A stretch of DNA of 64,000 nt from Spirochaetaceae bacterium (GCA_025355995.1 JANXYQ010000014.1:42481-106480), one strand, 5' to 3'; numbered from the stretch's first letter, positions 16,754 through 26,155 are shown. Notes: generated by a model not told the origin, from the sequence alone. Numbers and translations are program-made.

Positions 16754-17221
16754 ATGGAAAGAAAACCGAGATGGATCAAGGCGGAGCGCATCGACAGGGA
16801 AGCGGTCTTCGAGATCAAGGCGGGGCCGGAGAGGATCTTCTCCCTGCTCTGCCCGGTCAGGGAGTACGAATGGATCCCCGACTGGAGCTGCGAGATGGTC
16901 TATTCGAAATCCGGGACGGCGGAGAGGGACGCCGTATTCATGACCAGGATGATGCCGGGGAGGAAGGCCCTGTGGTACTGCGTGACCTACGAGCCGCCGC
17001 GGCTGATCGAGTACGTCTTCGCGATCGGCCTGGGCGGGATCGTGCGGATGTCCATCCGGCTCGACGCTGCCGCTGCGGGATCGACCCGGGTGACCTGGGC
17101 CATGCGCTTCACGATGACGAGGCTGATGGCCCGGCTCGCGTCGAAGGTCACCTCGCCGGCCGGCTATGACGCCATGATGGAGGCGAGGAGGAGGCAGCTC
17201 GAGGCACACTTCGCGACCTAG
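16754..17221 (+). CDS. SRPBCC (START-like) family protein
   Basis: 155 residues. Reads as a helix-grip fold: FEIKAGPERIFSLLCPVREY, EWIPDWSCEMVYS, then strands and a long C-terminal helix. Such proteins bind hydrophobic ligands or act as polyketide-type cyclases; no substrate can be inferred. ATG 16754 is chosen over TTG 16745. No clear ribosome-binding site; TAGCTT lies 7 nt upstream and TTGACT 19 bp further. Its stop codon is the first part of a repeat block shared with 56.3 kb. Confidence 0.7.
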   Translation: MERKPRWIKAERIDREAVFEIKAGPERIFSLLCPVREYEWIPDWSCEMVYSKSGTAERDAVFMTRMMPGRKALWYCVTYEPPRLIEYVFAIGLGGIVRMSIRLDAAAAGSTRVTWAMRFTMTRLMARLASKVTSPAGYDAMMEARRRQLEAHFAT

Positions 17222-17267
17222 CCGAAGGCCTAACGCTGCACTAGATCTTCGATTAGCGAAGCGTTAG
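17219..17267. repeat. Dispersed short repeat block between convergent genes (copy A)
   Basis: Contains GCCGAAGGCCTA (17221-17232) and TAGCGAAGCGTTAG (17254-17267). Both words recur side by side at 56304-56339. The block supplies the stop codons of both convergent genes: TAG 17219-17221 of the SRPBCC gene and TAA (complement of 17264-17266) of prs. Confidence 0.55.
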
Positions 17268-18256
17268 TCCGGCAGGAGCGACAGGATCCTCTCGGGCAGC
17301 GCGTCCATCAGGTCGCCGATCGGCCGCCGCTCCTGCATCCGGCTCACCACCTCCGCGAAGAGGGGGGCCGCGGAGACGATCTTGAAGCGAGCTGGATCGA
17401 GGGCCCGCCCGCTCGGCACCGAGTCCGTCGATATCAGGAACTCGATGTCGCTGCCCTCGATGGCGGCGATGCCCGCCTCGCTCAGGGGCAGGTGCGACAG
17501 GGCCGCGAATATCCTCCTGGCCCCGCGCTTCCTGAGTTGCCCGGCCAGGGCGACGAGGGTGCCGCCAGAGAGGCTGAAATCGTCGACTATCATCGCGTTC
17601 CTGCCCGCCACGTCCCCGATGATCTCGTGGATCTCCGCCTTCTCGTCGTTGCAGCCGCGCGTCTTGTCCGCGATGGCGACGGGGAGGCAGAGGCAGGCGG
17701 CGAACTTGCGGGCGTTCTTGACGAAGCCCGCGTCCGGCGCGACGACCACGAGGTCCTCCAGGCCGAGGGCCTCGATGCAGGAGACGAGCATGGGCCGCGC
17801 GTAGAGATGGTCCACGGGCTTCTTGAAGAAGCCCTGGATCTGCGGGGCGTGGAGGTCCATGGTGACGATCCGGTCGGCGCCCGCCAGCTCGATGCTCTCG
17901 GCCACGACCCGCGCTCTGATGGAGACGCGGGGCTCGTCCTTCTTGTCGCCCTTGCCGTAGCTGAAGTAGGGGATGACCGCCGTGACGTACTTGGCCCCCG
18001 CGCGCTTGAAGGCGTCCATCCAGAACAGGAGCTCGACGAAGTCGTCGTTGGCGCCGGTATCGGCGCCGGCGCCGGCGCCAATGGGCTGGACGAGGTAGAC
18101 CTCCTCGTCGCGCACGTGCTCGCCGATCTTCACGTAGGTGTTGCCCTCGGAGAAGCGGATCGTCTCGGCAGGGCGCAGATCGATGCCGAGGTAGGAGCAC
18201 ATGCCCTGGGCGAAGTCCCTGCCGGAGCTGCCGGCGTAGATCCTGACGTCGGCCAT
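17264..18256 (-). CDS. prs: Divergent ribose-phosphate pyrophosphokinase (PRPP synthetase)
   Basis: 330 residues. Makes PRPP from ribose-5-phosphate and ATP for nucleotide synthesis. Clear family line: VTAVIPYFSYGKGDKK, RIVTMDLHAPQIQGFFKKPV, VVVAPDAGFVKNARKFA and IIGDVAGRNAMIVDD. The PRPP-binding loop reads VDDFSLSGGTL where the norm is VDDxxDTGGTL, and the ATP-loop Arg-Gln-Asp is replaced by Gly-Lys-Gly-Asp. A GAGAGADTGA insert is coded by a GGCGCC-type tandem run near 18061-18078. ATG 18256 lies 8 nt after deoD, so the two form a nucleoside-salvage pair. The altered loops could mean a changed substrate or regulation. Confidence 0.82.
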   Translation of the reverse strand: MADVRIYAGSSGRDFAQGMCSYLGIDLRPAETIRFSEGNTYVKIGEHVRDEEVYLVQPIGAGAGADTGANDDFVELLFWMDAFKRAGAKYVTAVIPYFSYGKGDKKDEPRVSIRARVVAESIELAGADRIVTMDLHAPQIQGFFKKPVDHLYARPMLVSCIEALGLEDLVVVAPDAGFVKNARKFAACLCLPVAIADKTRGCNDEKAEIHEIIGDVAGRNAMIVDDFSLSGGTLVALAGQLRKRGARRIFAALSHLPLSEAGIAAIEGSDIEFLISTDSVPSGRALDPARFKIVSAAPLFAEVVSRMQERRPIGDLMDALPERILSLLPD

Positions 18257-18264
18257 CCGGCGCG

Positions 18265-18972
18265 CTACTTCGACAGGGCGGCCGCCAGCCCCACTTCGAT
18301 CATCGAGAGGAAAGTCTTCTCGCGCTCGGCGGAAGTAGTCTCCTCGTGCGTGACGAGGTGGTCGCTCACGGTGAGGACGGCGAGGGCCTCGACGCCGTAC
18401 TTGGCCGCCAGCGTGTATAGCTCGGCCGCCTCCATCTCGACGCCTATGACGCCGAAGCGCGCCCAGAGCTTCCACTGGTCGGGATCCTCGGTATAGAAGG
18501 AGTCGCTGGAGATAATCTTGCCGACGTGGACCGGCATCTTCCTCTCCACGGCCGCGCGATAGGCGGCGTCGAGGAGGCGGAAGCTGGGCGCGCTCGCGTA
18601 GTCCATGCCGTTGAAGCGCACCTTGTTGACGGCGGAATCGGTGGAGGCCGAGATGCCGAGGATCATATCGCGGACCTTAACCTCCTTGGTCAGGCCCCCG
18701 CAGGTGCCCACGCGCACGAGCTTCTTCACCCCGTAGTCCCTGATGAGCTCGTTGGCGTAGATCGAGAGGCTCGGCATGCCCATGCCGGTCCCCATGACCG
18801 AAACGCGCTCGCCCTTGTAGGTCCCGGTGTAGCCGAACATGTTGCGGACCTCGTTGAATCGCTCGGGCGCCTCGAGGAAGGTCTCGGCGATGAACTTGGC
18901 GCGAAGCGGATCGCCCGGCAGTAGGATGCTCTCCGCGATCTGGCCCTTGGCCGCGGCGATGTGGATGCTCAT
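18265..18972 (-). CDS. deoD: Purine-nucleoside phosphorylase, DeoD type
   Basis: 235 residues, family length. Phosphorolysis of purine (deoxy)nucleosides to base and ribose-1-phosphate. Motifs: [37 protein letters not shown] (phosphate site), [16 protein letters not shown] (ribose-binding Met-Glu) and TVSDHL (catalytic Asp). Strong AGGAGG before the ATG and an extended -10 (TGC-TAGCAT) in the leader. Operon with prs. Confidence 0.93.
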   Translation of the reverse strand: MSIHIAAAKGQIAESILLPGDPLRAKFIAETFLEAPERFNEVRNMFGYTGTYKGERVSVMGTGMGMPSLSIYANELIRDYGVKKLVRVGTCGGLTKEVKVRDMILGISASTDSAVNKVRFNGMDYASAPSFRLLDAAYRAAVERKMPVHVGKIISSDSFYTEDPDQWKLWARFGVIGVEMEAAELYTLAAKYGVEALAVLTVSDHLVTHEETTSAEREKTFLSMIEVGLAAALSK

Positions 18973-19000
18973 GGTTCCTCCTGTGGAATTGCCTATCGCC

Positions 19001-19684
19001 TCATGCTAGCACATTAAGGCCCTGGCGGGGAGCCGCGTCCGAGCGGGCTTGGGCTATCTCGGCGAGGGCGGCCGCCTCGATCTGGGCGGTGGCCGCGGCG
19101 ACCGACAGGTCGGCGGCGGAGGGGTCGCTGGGAGCGAGGGCGGCGGCCCGGATGGTACGCATCTTCTGGACGGTGGCCTGGGGATCGCCGGGCACCGGCG
19201 AGGTGTCGATGCCGACTTCGCCGCCGACCGCGTACTGGCCCCCGTCGGGGCCCGACTGGTAGGAGTAGGTCGCCCCGCCCGTCACGTAGCGCCCGCCCGC
19301 GGCCATGTGGGCGGCCTCGTGGGCGCGGACCTCGGCGTCCCGGGACCTGAGCTGGGAGATGACGCTCAGGACCTCGGCCGAGCGGTCTCCCTTCCTATCG
19401 GCCTGCTTCCGCTCGAGGGCGGATTTTTCCCCGCGCAGGGAATCGAGGCGGTCGGAGACGATGGATTCGGGGCGGCGCGGGTCCTGGGCGAGCATGCGGG
19501 AGCTCTCGTCGCGGGCGGGGTCTTTCTTCTCCTCGGCGTCATCGCGGCCCCGGAGGGCGGGAACCGACTCGACCCGCCGGACTGCCGGCGCGCTACCCGC
19601 GGCGCCGGCCGAGCCGACGAGAGGCGCGCGGAAGAGCCGGACGAGATCCCCGGCCGAAATCGACGAAACCGCCGAGATAGCCAT
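19001..19684 (-). CDS. SprA-type putative metalloprotease
   Basis: 227 residues. The first 110 are low-complexity and charged. The C-terminal domain carries the [10 protein letters not shown] zinc-protease-like motif followed by [20 protein letters not shown] and [13 protein letters not shown], the signature of SprA-related proteins (a family named in Shewanella, found in many proteobacteria). No signal peptide is visible. ATG 19684 is chosen: -10 TATACT (19696-19691) lies 6 nt upstream, with TTGCGT 17 bp further, and there is no Shine-Dalgarno. Protease activity is assumed from the motif, not demonstrated for this family to my knowledge. Confidence 0.75.
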   Translation of the reverse strand: MAISAVSSISAGDLVRLFRAPLVGSAGAAGSAPAVRRVESVPALRGRDDAEEKKDPARDESSRMLAQDPRRPESIVSDRLDSLRGEKSALERKQADRKGDRSAEVLSVISQLRSRDAEVRAHEAAHMAAGGRYVTGGATYSYQSGPDGGQYAVGGEVGIDTSPVPGDPQATVQKMRTIRAAALAPSDPSAADLSVAAATAQIEAAALAEIAQARSDAAPRQGLNVLA

Positions 19685-19690
19685 CGCTAT

Positions 19691-19719
19691 AGTATATTGC
19701 CTTTCTCCGGCACACGCAA
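19691..19719 (-). promoter_or_regulatory. Leaderless-type promoter of the SprA-like gene
   Basis: Minus strand TTGCGT (19719-19714), 17-bp spacer, TATACT (19696-19691), then 6 nt to the ATG at 19684. Confidence 0.45.
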
Positions 19720-19779
19720 ACCCGCGCTCGCTAGGCTCCCCCGATTCGCCCGTGCTATAGTGCGCTCCCGGAGCGTTCA

Positions 19780-20493
19780 TTGGTACCCTATACCATCCTT
19801 TACGAAGACGCGGACATCCTCATCGCGAACAAGCTCTCCCCCCTGCCCGTCCAGAGCGACAAGAGCGGCGACAAGTCCCTGCAGGAGCTCCTGCGCGAGG
19901 AGCTCTGCGCGAGAGCGGGAGCCAGCGACGCCGACGTCTCAGGCGATAGGGCCGCGGGAGCCTGCCTCGAGGCCGCGCACCGCATCGACCGCAGGGCCTC
20001 CGGGGCGGTCCTCTTCGCGAAGACCCACATCGCCCTCTCCACCCTTGAGGCCGCGTTTCGCGACAAGCGCATCGAGAAGGAATACCTGGCCTGCGTCGAG
20101 CGCGAGCCCGAGCCGACGGAGGGCAGGCTCGAGCACAAGCTCGCCTGGGACAAGAGGCGCAACGTCGTGCGCGCCTTGAGGCCGGACTCGGTATCCGGCA
20201 AGAGCGCCCTGCTCGAATACCGGGTCTCGGGACGCTCGGACAACTATTTTTTCGTCTCGGTCAACCTGATCACCGGGAGGCACCATCAGGTGCGGGCCCA
20301 GCTCGCGGCCATAGGCAGCCCCATACGCGGAGACCTCAAGTACGGTGCGAGGCGCAGTTCGCCCTCGGGCTTAATCATGCTGCACGCCCGCCGGATGGCC
20401 CTCGCCCAGCCGCGGACCGACGCGCGCGTCGAAGTCTTCGCTCCCTTCCCGGAGGCTGAGCCGCTATGGGCAGCCGCCGATGACCGGGGCTAA
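19780..20493 (+). CDS. RluA-family rRNA/tRNA pseudouridine synthase
   Basis: 237 residues. Isomerises uridine in structured RNA. Motif II is AHRIDRRASGAVLFAKTH, with the catalytic Asp in HRIDR (usual HRLDR). GRHHQVRAQLAAIGSPIRGD is the C-terminal RNA-binding signature. It starts directly in the catalytic domain, with no S4 domain. TTG start at 19780 is supported by GGAG 6 nt upstream. Divergent from the SprA-like gene. Confidence 0.88.
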   Translation: MVPYTILYEDADILIANKLSPLPVQSDKSGDKSLQELLREELCARAGASDADVSGDRAAGACLEAAHRIDRRASGAVLFAKTHIALSTLEAAFRDKRIEKEYLACVEREPEPTEGRLEHKLAWDKRRNVVRALRPDSVSGKSALLEYRVSGRSDNYFFVSVNLITGRHHQVRAQLAAIGSPIRGDLKYGARRSSPSGLIMLHARRMALAQPRTDARVEVFAPFPEAEPLWAAADDRG

Positions 20494-20572
20494 CTAATTA
20501 ATAACGGGGTAAAATAATACTATTTCTTGCGCGCATGAACTTACGCACTTATAGTATTCCCAGAGGTTCAAC

Positions 20573-21046
20573 ATGAAAAGATTAGCCGCCTGCCTATTAG
20601 TAGCGATCGGTCTCGCATCCGCCCTCGGCGCTCAGTCGGGCCCGGCCGCGACCAAAGCCAAGGCACTGGTGGAGAGCGGCATCGCCTTCTTCCAGAAAAA
20701 CGGCCAAGAGGCGGCCCTCGCCGCCTTCGACGACGTCAAGGGGAAATTCCGCGACGGAGAGTATTACCTATTCGTATTCGACGTCTCCAAGCCCGATTCC
20801 GCCGTATGCGTGGCGCGGGGCGACGGCAACAAGGCCCTCATAGGCAAGGACATGTGGGCGACCAAGGATCCCGACGGCTTCCTCTATATCCAGGCCTTCG
20901 AGCAGACGATCGCCACGAGCGGCTTCGGCTGGGTCGACTATAAGCGGACCAATCCGGAGACCAAGAAGATCGAGGCGAAGAGCTCCTATATCAAGCTCGT
21001 CCCCGGCACCAAGCTCTTCGTCGGCTGCGGCTTCTACAAAGACTAG
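20573..21046 (+). CDS. Secreted single-Cache sensor protein
   Basis: 157 residues. Signal peptide ([17 protein letters not shown]) then one Cache-type ligand-binding domain: [59 protein letters not shown] and the closing VGCGFYKD, typical of sCache_2 proteins. No membrane helix besides the signal, so it is a free periplasmic or tethered protein. It ends 11 nt before an MCP gene on the same transcript and is probably the ligand-binding partner of that receptor. AGAGG lies just before the ATG. Confidence 0.8.
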   Translation: MKRLAACLLVAIGLASALGAQSGPAATKAKALVESGIAFFQKNGQEAALAAFDDVKGKFRDGEYYLFVFDVSKPDSAVCVARGDGNKALIGKDMWATKDPDGFLYIQAFEQTIATSGFGWVDYKRTNPETKKIEAKSSYIKLVPGTKLFVGCGFYKD

Positions 21047-21057
21047 GGTCCGCTCCC

Positions 21058-22857
21058 ATGCGGTTCTCGTTCGGCTCGGCAAGCGTCCGGGCAAAGCTCG
21101 TCGCGCTTTCGGGCCTGACCATCCTTTCCCTGATCGCGGCCGGAGCCATCTTCCTCCTTTTCGGGATAGGCCAGCAGCGCAAGCTCGATCAGGTGGTCAA
21201 CGCGGACCTTCCCCGCATGCAGTCGGTCTACGAGCTCTCGCGCTCCCTCCTCGTCGCCCAAGCCAGCCTTTCGCAGCTGATAAACCGGAGCAACGCCGGG
21301 GGCTTCAAGGAGGAGCAGCTGCGCGCCCTCTCCGACCTGGTCGAGGGCAAGATCAAGGATTTGGAGGCGCGGGTCCCCGTCCTGATCAAGTCCGGCATCA
21401 TCGACGAGGGAACCAGCAAGGATATTGCGGATTTCGCCGAGAGCGTGAAGGGAAGCGTCGAGAACCTCGCCTTCGATCCTGCCTTCGCCACGATGAACGC
21501 CGATGCCGCCTGGGAGAAATACTCGAGCGTCAACGCGGTCCTCGAGAAGCTGATCGAGCGGCAGGGCGCCGAGGCCTCCGCGCTGCGGATCAAGGCCAAG
21601 GCCGATGCCCTGACGGGCCAGGGCATCCAGGCTTCCGTCCTGATCGCGACCGCTCTCGCGAATATCCTGCTATCGGTCATACTGTCGAGGCTCATCCTGA
21701 GGCCGCTCGGCATCGCCGGCGGGGCCTTGCAGGCCATGGCCGGGGGCGACTTCTCGCAGGAGGTCGCCGCCCTCGACCGAGGCGACGAGTTCGGGAAGCT
21801 CGTCTCCGATGTCGGGAGCCTCAGGGAGAGAGTCGCCTCGATGGTCGCGGGGATACGCGGCGAGGCGGACAGCCTGTTGGAGATAGGCGCCGACCTTTCC
21901 GCGAACATGACCCAGACCGCCGAGGCGATTCGGCATATATCGGCGAATATCTCCAGCATTAAGGATCAATCGCTCGGTCAAGCCGCAGGCGTCGAGGAGA
22001 CGCAAGCCACGGTCGACGAGATCGTCTCGGTCATCCATAAGCTGAACGCCTGCGTCGAGGACCAGTCCTCCTGCGTCGACGAGTCCTCCTCGTCCATAGA
22101 GGAGATGGTGGCGAACATCAAGTCGGTCACCCAGATCCTCTCCAGGAACGCCGCCTCGGTCCAGGAGCTGGTTACCTCTTCCGAGCGCGGCAGGGAAGGC
22201 ATGGCGGAGGTCAGCGCACTAGTCCAGGAGATCGCCAAGGAATCCGATGGGCTCATGGACGCGGGCGCCATGATCCAGCAGGTGGCCAGCCAGACGAACC
22301 TGCTCGCGATGAACGCCGCGATCGAGGCGGCCCACGCCGGCGAGTCGGGAAAGGGCTTCTCCGTCGTGGCGGACGAGATCCGGAAGCTCGCCGAGGATTC
22401 CGACCAGCAGGGCAGGGCCATTACGCTCGTGCTCCAGAAGCTCAAATCCTCGATAGACCGGGTCGCCGCCTCCTCCGGACTGGCCCAAACCCAATTCGAG
22501 AGCGTGTACGGCTCCGCGAAGACGGTCACCGACCAGGAATCCGTCATCCTCGACGCCATGACCGAGCAGAGCGCCGGCAGCGGCGAGATACTCCTCGCCA
22601 TCGAGGAGATCAACAAGGTCACCAACCAGGTCAAGGAAGGCTCGGCGCATATGCTCGGGGGAAGCCGCGACATCCTCGAGGAGATGAAGCGGCTGACGGC
22701 GGCGGCCCAGGAGATCACGGATCGGATGAACGAGATGGCCGCGGGCGCCAAGCAGATCGACACGGCCGTCGGGCACGTCGAGGAGATCAGCAGGAGGAAC
22801 AAGGAAGGGATCGACCTGCTGAAAAAGGAGCTGAGCGGCTTCACGCTGTCCGGCTAG
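21058..22857 (+). CDS. Methyl-accepting chemotaxis protein
   Basis: 599 residues. Membrane helix 1 (about 12-35, [20 protein letters not shown]), an all-helical periplasmic bundle of about 150 residues, membrane helix 2 ([19 protein letters not shown]), a HAMP linker and a long signalling hairpin. The conserved tip reads [20 protein letters not shown]...[15 protein letters not shown], the CheA/CheW-binding region. The periplasmic part shows no Cache or PAS pattern, so ligand input may come from the secreted Cache protein encoded just upstream. No pentapeptide CheR tether at the C-terminus. Confidence 0.92.
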   Translation: MRFSFGSASVRAKLVALSGLTILSLIAAGAIFLLFGIGQQRKLDQVVNADLPRMQSVYELSRSLLVAQASLSQLINRSNAGGFKEEQLRALSDLVEGKIKDLEARVPVLIKSGIIDEGTSKDIADFAESVKGSVENLAFDPAFATMNADAAWEKYSSVNAVLEKLIERQGAEASALRIKAKADALTGQGIQASVLIATALANILLSVILSRLILRPLGIAGGALQAMAGGDFSQEVAALDRGDEFGKLVSDVGSLRERVASMVAGIRGEADSLLEIGADLSANMTQTAEAIRHISANISSIKDQSLGQAAGVEETQATVDEIVSVIHKLNACVEDQSSCVDESSSSIEEMVANIKSVTQILSRNAASVQELVTSSERGREGMAEVSALVQEIAKESDGLMDAGAMIQQVASQTNLLAMNAAIEAAHAGESGKGFSVVADEIRKLAEDSDQQGRAITLVLQKLKSSIDRVAASSGLAQTQFESVYGSAKTVTDQESVILDAMTEQSAGSGEILLAIEEINKVTNQVKEGSAHMLGGSRDILEEMKRLTAAAQEITDRMNEMAAGAKQIDTAVGHVEEISRRNKEGIDLLKKELSGFTLSG

Positions 22858-22874
22858 CCGGCCCGATTCCCCGC

Positions 22875-23546
22875 CTAAGGCCCCGCCGAGGGCGCCTGGA
22901 AATTCATTCGCCTCCACTGCAGGTACGCCGGCCCCGCTCCCGTCGGCTCGACGAGGAGCTCGAAGACCCCGCAGTTGGCGGTCGAGACGAGGGGCATCCA
23001 GGAGCGGCCGCCGAAGGTCGCTCGGACCAGCCATTGGATGAAGCCGCCGTGGCTGACGCAGGCTATGGCCCGGCCGCCCGAGAGGGCGCTCTCCCTCAGG
23101 GCCGACCAGGCGCGCATCGCGCGCTCGTAAAGGGCTGCGGCCTTTTCCGCGCCGGGCACGGCCTCCCAGCTCGCGCCCTCGAAGGCTGCGAAGGCCTCGG
23201 CGTGAAGCGCCCGCGACTCCTCGAAGCCCAGACCCGTGAAAAGGCCCGTATCGATCTCCGCCAGGCTATCCTCGAGCCGACACTCGACGGCGCAGCGCTT
23301 GGCGATTATTCGGCCCGTCTCCGCCGCCCTGGCGAGGGGAGAGCTGAGCACGGCGTCCACCCCGGCCTCGGCCAGCCAGGCGCCCGCGTCCCGCGCCTGG
23401 GCCCGCCCGGCGTCGTCCAGCGGCAGGTCGAGGCGCCCCTGGAAGATTCGCCTGGCGTTGCCCTCGCTCTGGCCATGGCGGACGATGTAGAAGCGCGTCG
23501 CTTCGGCGAGGGGCGAGAAAAAGGCCGAGTCGGCGACGGTTTCCAT
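22875..23546 (-). CDS. Histidine phosphatase (phosphoglycerate-mutase-like)
   Basis: 223 residues. RHGQSEGNARRIFQG carries the phospho-His; VLSSPLARAAETG, the acid Glu of AEIDTGLF and the second His in VSHGGFIQW complete the active site. Substrate unknown; the family includes phosphatases of sugars, nucleotides and cofactors. It starts 2 nt after the SDR gene and is the last gene of the two-component operon. Confidence 0.88.
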   Translation of the reverse strand: METVADSAFFSPLAEATRFYIVRHGQSEGNARRIFQGRLDLPLDDAGRAQARDAGAWLAEAGVDAVLSSPLARAAETGRIIAKRCAVECRLEDSLAEIDTGLFTGLGFEESRALHAEAFAAFEGASWEAVPGAEKAAALYERAMRAWSALRESALSGGRAIACVSHGGFIQWLVRATFGGRSWMPLVSTANCGVFELLVEPTGAGPAYLQWRRMNFQAPSAGP

Positions 23547-23548
23547 CG

Positions 23549-24352
23549 CTACTCCCCCATCACCCGCCTCCTGGCGATGGGCGCCGTCATGAAGCGCAGT
23601 GCGATCTTGGCGCCGGTGAGCCAGGAGATGAGGGCGCCGCTCTTCCTTGCCGCGAGCATACGCGGGGCGAGGTAGGCGGCCACCGTCTCGGGGCGGTCGG
23701 CGAGGATGTTGAAGACGCCGACCGTCCTCTTCCTGCGCTCGGGATCCTGCCTGTCCAGGGACTGCATCACGAAATCGGTGACCATGATGCCCGGGCTGAC
23801 GGCGCCGATCTTCAGCCTCGAGGACGAGGACTTCGCCTCGACCGCGAGGGCGCGCCAGAGGTAGGCGACCCCCCGCTTCGCCGCGCCGTAGGCGGAGAGG
23901 CCGGGCATGATCCGGCCGTCGGAGCCGTGCCCCTCGACGAACCAGACCCAGCCGCCGGAATCGCGCATCGCGTCGAAGGCCGCCTTGGCGCCGAGCATGG
24001 GGCCGAGGAGGTCGGTGCGAAGCACCGCCTCGGCCTTCTCGCTCTCGAGCTCCCAGATCATCCCCTCGCCCTGGGGTATGCCCGCGTTGTTGACCCAGAC
24101 GTCTATGCCGCCCATCGCGGCCCTCGCCTCGAACGCGAGCCGCGAGTTGTCCTCCCAGGAGCCGGCGTCGCCGGCGCCGGAGAAGACGGCGCCTCCCGTC
24201 TCGGCGGCGAGGGCGGCGGCCGCGGCCCGCGCCGTCCCGGGAACGCGGCCGGTGACGAATACCCGGCAGCCCGCCCTCGAGAATTCCCGCGCCAGGCAGA
24301 GACCCAAGCCCTTGGTGCCGCCGGTGATGAAGACTCTCCTGGTTTCGCCCAT
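23549..24352 (-). CDS. Short-chain dehydrogenase/reductase
   Basis: 267 residues. Rossmann cofactor site FITGGTKGLGLCLA, NNAG at the core strand and catalytic YGAAK. It lacks a clear Ser three to four positions before the usual site (EGHGSDGRIMPGLSAYGAAK gives candidates). The C-terminal RMLAARKSGALISWLTGAKI is hydrophobic and may touch the membrane. Substrate not inferable. AAGGAG 6 nt before the ATG; 1 nt after the kinase gene stop. Confidence 0.88.
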   Translation of the reverse strand: MGETRRVFITGGTKGLGLCLAREFSRAGCRVFVTGRVPGTARAAAAALAAETGGAVFSGAGDAGSWEDNSRLAFEARAAMGGIDVWVNNAGIPQGEGMIWELESEKAEAVLRTDLLGPMLGAKAAFDAMRDSGGWVWFVEGHGSDGRIMPGLSAYGAAKRGVAYLWRALAVEAKSSSSRLKIGAVSPGIMVTDFVMQSLDRQDPERRKRTVGVFNILADRPETVAAYLAPRMLAARKSGALISWLTGAKIALRFMTAPIARRRVMGE

Positions 24353-24353
24353 G

Positions 24354-25427
24354 CTACGCTCCTTTATGCGGGAGCTCCACGGTGAAGGCGCTCCCGAGGC
24401 CGAGCCCGCGCGACTCGGCCCTGATGGTCCCCCCGTGGAGCTCGACTATCTTCTTGGCTATGGCCAGCCCGAGGCCGTTGCCCGGATCGGGATCGGCCCT
24501 CGTCCGCGAGCGGTCGGCCTTGAAAAAGCGGTCGAAGACGAGGCCGAGGTCCTCCGCCGAGATGCCCGCGCCCTCATCGGAGAAGCGGACGACGGCCGAC
24601 CCCGCCTCGAGGCGCAGGGAGATCGAGACTCGGCCTCCCCTCGGGCTGAATTTGACCGCATTGTGGAAGAGGTTTGTCCAGACCTGGCCCAGCATACCCT
24701 CGTCGAGGCTCGCGTCCAGCCTTTCCAGGTCGAGGTCGAGCTCGAGCTCCTTCGCCGACCATTGGGGCTCGGCGACGATGACGATCCGGCGGATCTGCTC
24801 GTCGAGGGCGAAGCTCTCGAGGTCGGGCTCGAGCTCGCGGGACTCGAGGGCGGTGAGCCGGAGCAGGCCCTCGGAGAGCCTCGAGAGACGTCCCGCCTCC
24901 TCTTCGATTATCGCGAGGTAGCGCAGCCTCGTCTCCTCGCCGAGGCCCTCCTCGCGTAGCGCCTTGGCGAAGCCGGAGATGGAGGTCAAGGGCGACTGGA
25001 TCTCGTGCGAGACGGTGGAGATGAACTCCTGTCGCATGTCCTCCATGCGCTTGAGCGACTCGGCCAGGAGGTTGATCTCGCCCGCGAAGCCCGAGAAGGG
25101 ATGGTCGCGCTTCTCGTCCGCGATGCTCAGCTTGACGTCGAAGTCCCCCGCGGCGATGCGCCTCAAGGCGTCGCGCATCGCGACGAAGGCATCGGGGAAC
25201 CGCCTCCTCATGGGGATGCTGAGGATATTCACGGCGATGCCGAAGGCGACGAGGGTCGACAGGAAGGCGAAGAGGCCCCCACCCCATCCGGAGTCGTCGA
25301 GGCCCAGGCGCGGCCCGAGCGAATGGGCGAGGGCGCGGAAGAGCGTCCAGGCCGCGACCAGGAACGCGAGGACCGCGACCAGGCCCAGGGCGGATTTCCA
25401 GCGGCTAGGCCTATCCGCGCGGCTCAT
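24354..25427 (-). CDS. Sensor histidine kinase
   Basis: 357 residues. Two membrane helices (about 15-35 and 55-75) flank a very short outer loop, so it probably senses within the membrane. HAMP, then HisKA with STVSHEIQSPLTS, and HATPase with N box LFHNAVKFSP, G1 DEGAGIS and G2 GNGLGLAIAKK. ATG 25427 is preferred (GGGGGA just upstream) to the ATG at 25448. It overlaps the end of the response-regulator gene by 17 nt, so the two are a cognate pair. Confidence 0.92.
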   Translation of the reverse strand: MSRADRPSRWKSALGLVAVLAFLVAAWTLFRALAHSLGPRLGLDDSGWGGGLFAFLSTLVAFGIAVNILSIPMRRRFPDAFVAMRDALRRIAAGDFDVKLSIADEKRDHPFSGFAGEINLLAESLKRMEDMRQEFISTVSHEIQSPLTSISGFAKALREEGLGEETRLRYLAIIEEEAGRLSRLSEGLLRLTALESRELEPDLESFALDEQIRRIVIVAEPQWSAKELELDLDLERLDASLDEGMLGQVWTNLFHNAVKFSPRGGRVSISLRLEAGSAVVRFSDEGAGISAEDLGLVFDRFFKADRSRTRADPDPGNGLGLAIAKKIVELHGGTIRAESRGLGLGSAFTVELPHKGA

Positions 25428-26109
25428 TTGATCCCCCGGCGAGCGCATCGAGGCGATAGCCCAGGCCGCGTATCGTGGTTATGCGCAAGCCGGAGCCGGC
25501 CCCGCCGAAGCGATCGCGGATCCTGTTCACGTGCACGTCGAGGGTGCGCTCGTTCCCGTCGAAGTCCTCCCCCCAGACATCGCGGATGAGCTCGTCGCGG
25601 GAAAAGGTCCGCCCCGGACAGGAGGCCAGCTTGAAAAGGAGGTCGAATTCCTTGCGGGGGAGCGTGACCGCCCCGCCCTCGTACACCGCCTCGAAGCGGG
25701 CGCGGTCGAGGAGGAGGTCGCCGACCTGCACCGACTGCGAGGCGTCGGCGCGGTAGCGGCGGAGCAGGGACTTCACCCGCGCGACCAGTTCGGGAGGGTC
25801 GAAGGGCTTCACGACGTAGTCGTCCGCGCCGAGCTCGAAGCCCCGCACCTTTTGCGCACTCTCGCCCTTGGCGGTGAGCATGAGGACGGGGACCTCCCGG
25901 GAGCGCTTGATCTCGGCGCAGATAGTCCAGCCGTCCAGGCCAGGCATCATCACGTCGAGGACGACGAGGTCCACTTTGGCGGACTTGAGCAGCGCGAGGG
26001 CCGCCGTTCCCCCCTCGGCCTCCGCGACCTCGAGCCCCTCGGCCTCGAGGAAATGCCGCAGGAGCTCGCGGATATGGGGATCGTCGTCCACTACCAGTAC
26101 CCTACTCAC
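25411..26109 (-). CDS. OmpR-family response regulator
   Basis: 232 residues. Receiver domain with acidic pocket DDD near residue 10, phospho-acceptor in LVVLDVMMPG and Lys in VVKPFDPPEL. C-terminal winged helix ends RTLDVHVNRIRDRFGG and RGLGYRLD. GTG start at 26109. First gene of the operon RR-kinase-SDR-phosphatase, with an extended -10 promoter at 26138-26130. Confidence 0.94.
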   Translation of the reverse strand: MSRVLVVDDDPHIRELLRHFLEAEGLEVAEAEGGTAALALLKSAKVDLVVLDVMMPGLDGWTICAEIKRSREVPVLMLTAKGESAQKVRGFELGADDYVVKPFDPPELVARVKSLLRRYRADASQSVQVGDLLLDRARFEAVYEGGAVTLPRKEFDLLFKLASCPGRTFSRDELIRDVWGEDFDGNERTLDVHVNRIRDRFGGAGSGLRITTIRGLGYRLDALAGGSNEPRG

Positions 26110-26129
26110 CTCGTCACCGCCTTCAGTGG

Positions 26130-26138
26130 ATTATACCA
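26130..26138 (-). promoter_or_regulatory. Extended -10 promoter of the two-component operon
   Basis: Minus strand TGG-TATAAT: a consensus -10 preceded by the TG of an extended -10 element, about 20 nt before the GTG start. No good -35 hexamer is seen at 17 bp, as expected for this class. Confidence 0.55.
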
Positions 26139-26155
26139 TCGAAGAGAGGAGTTTT

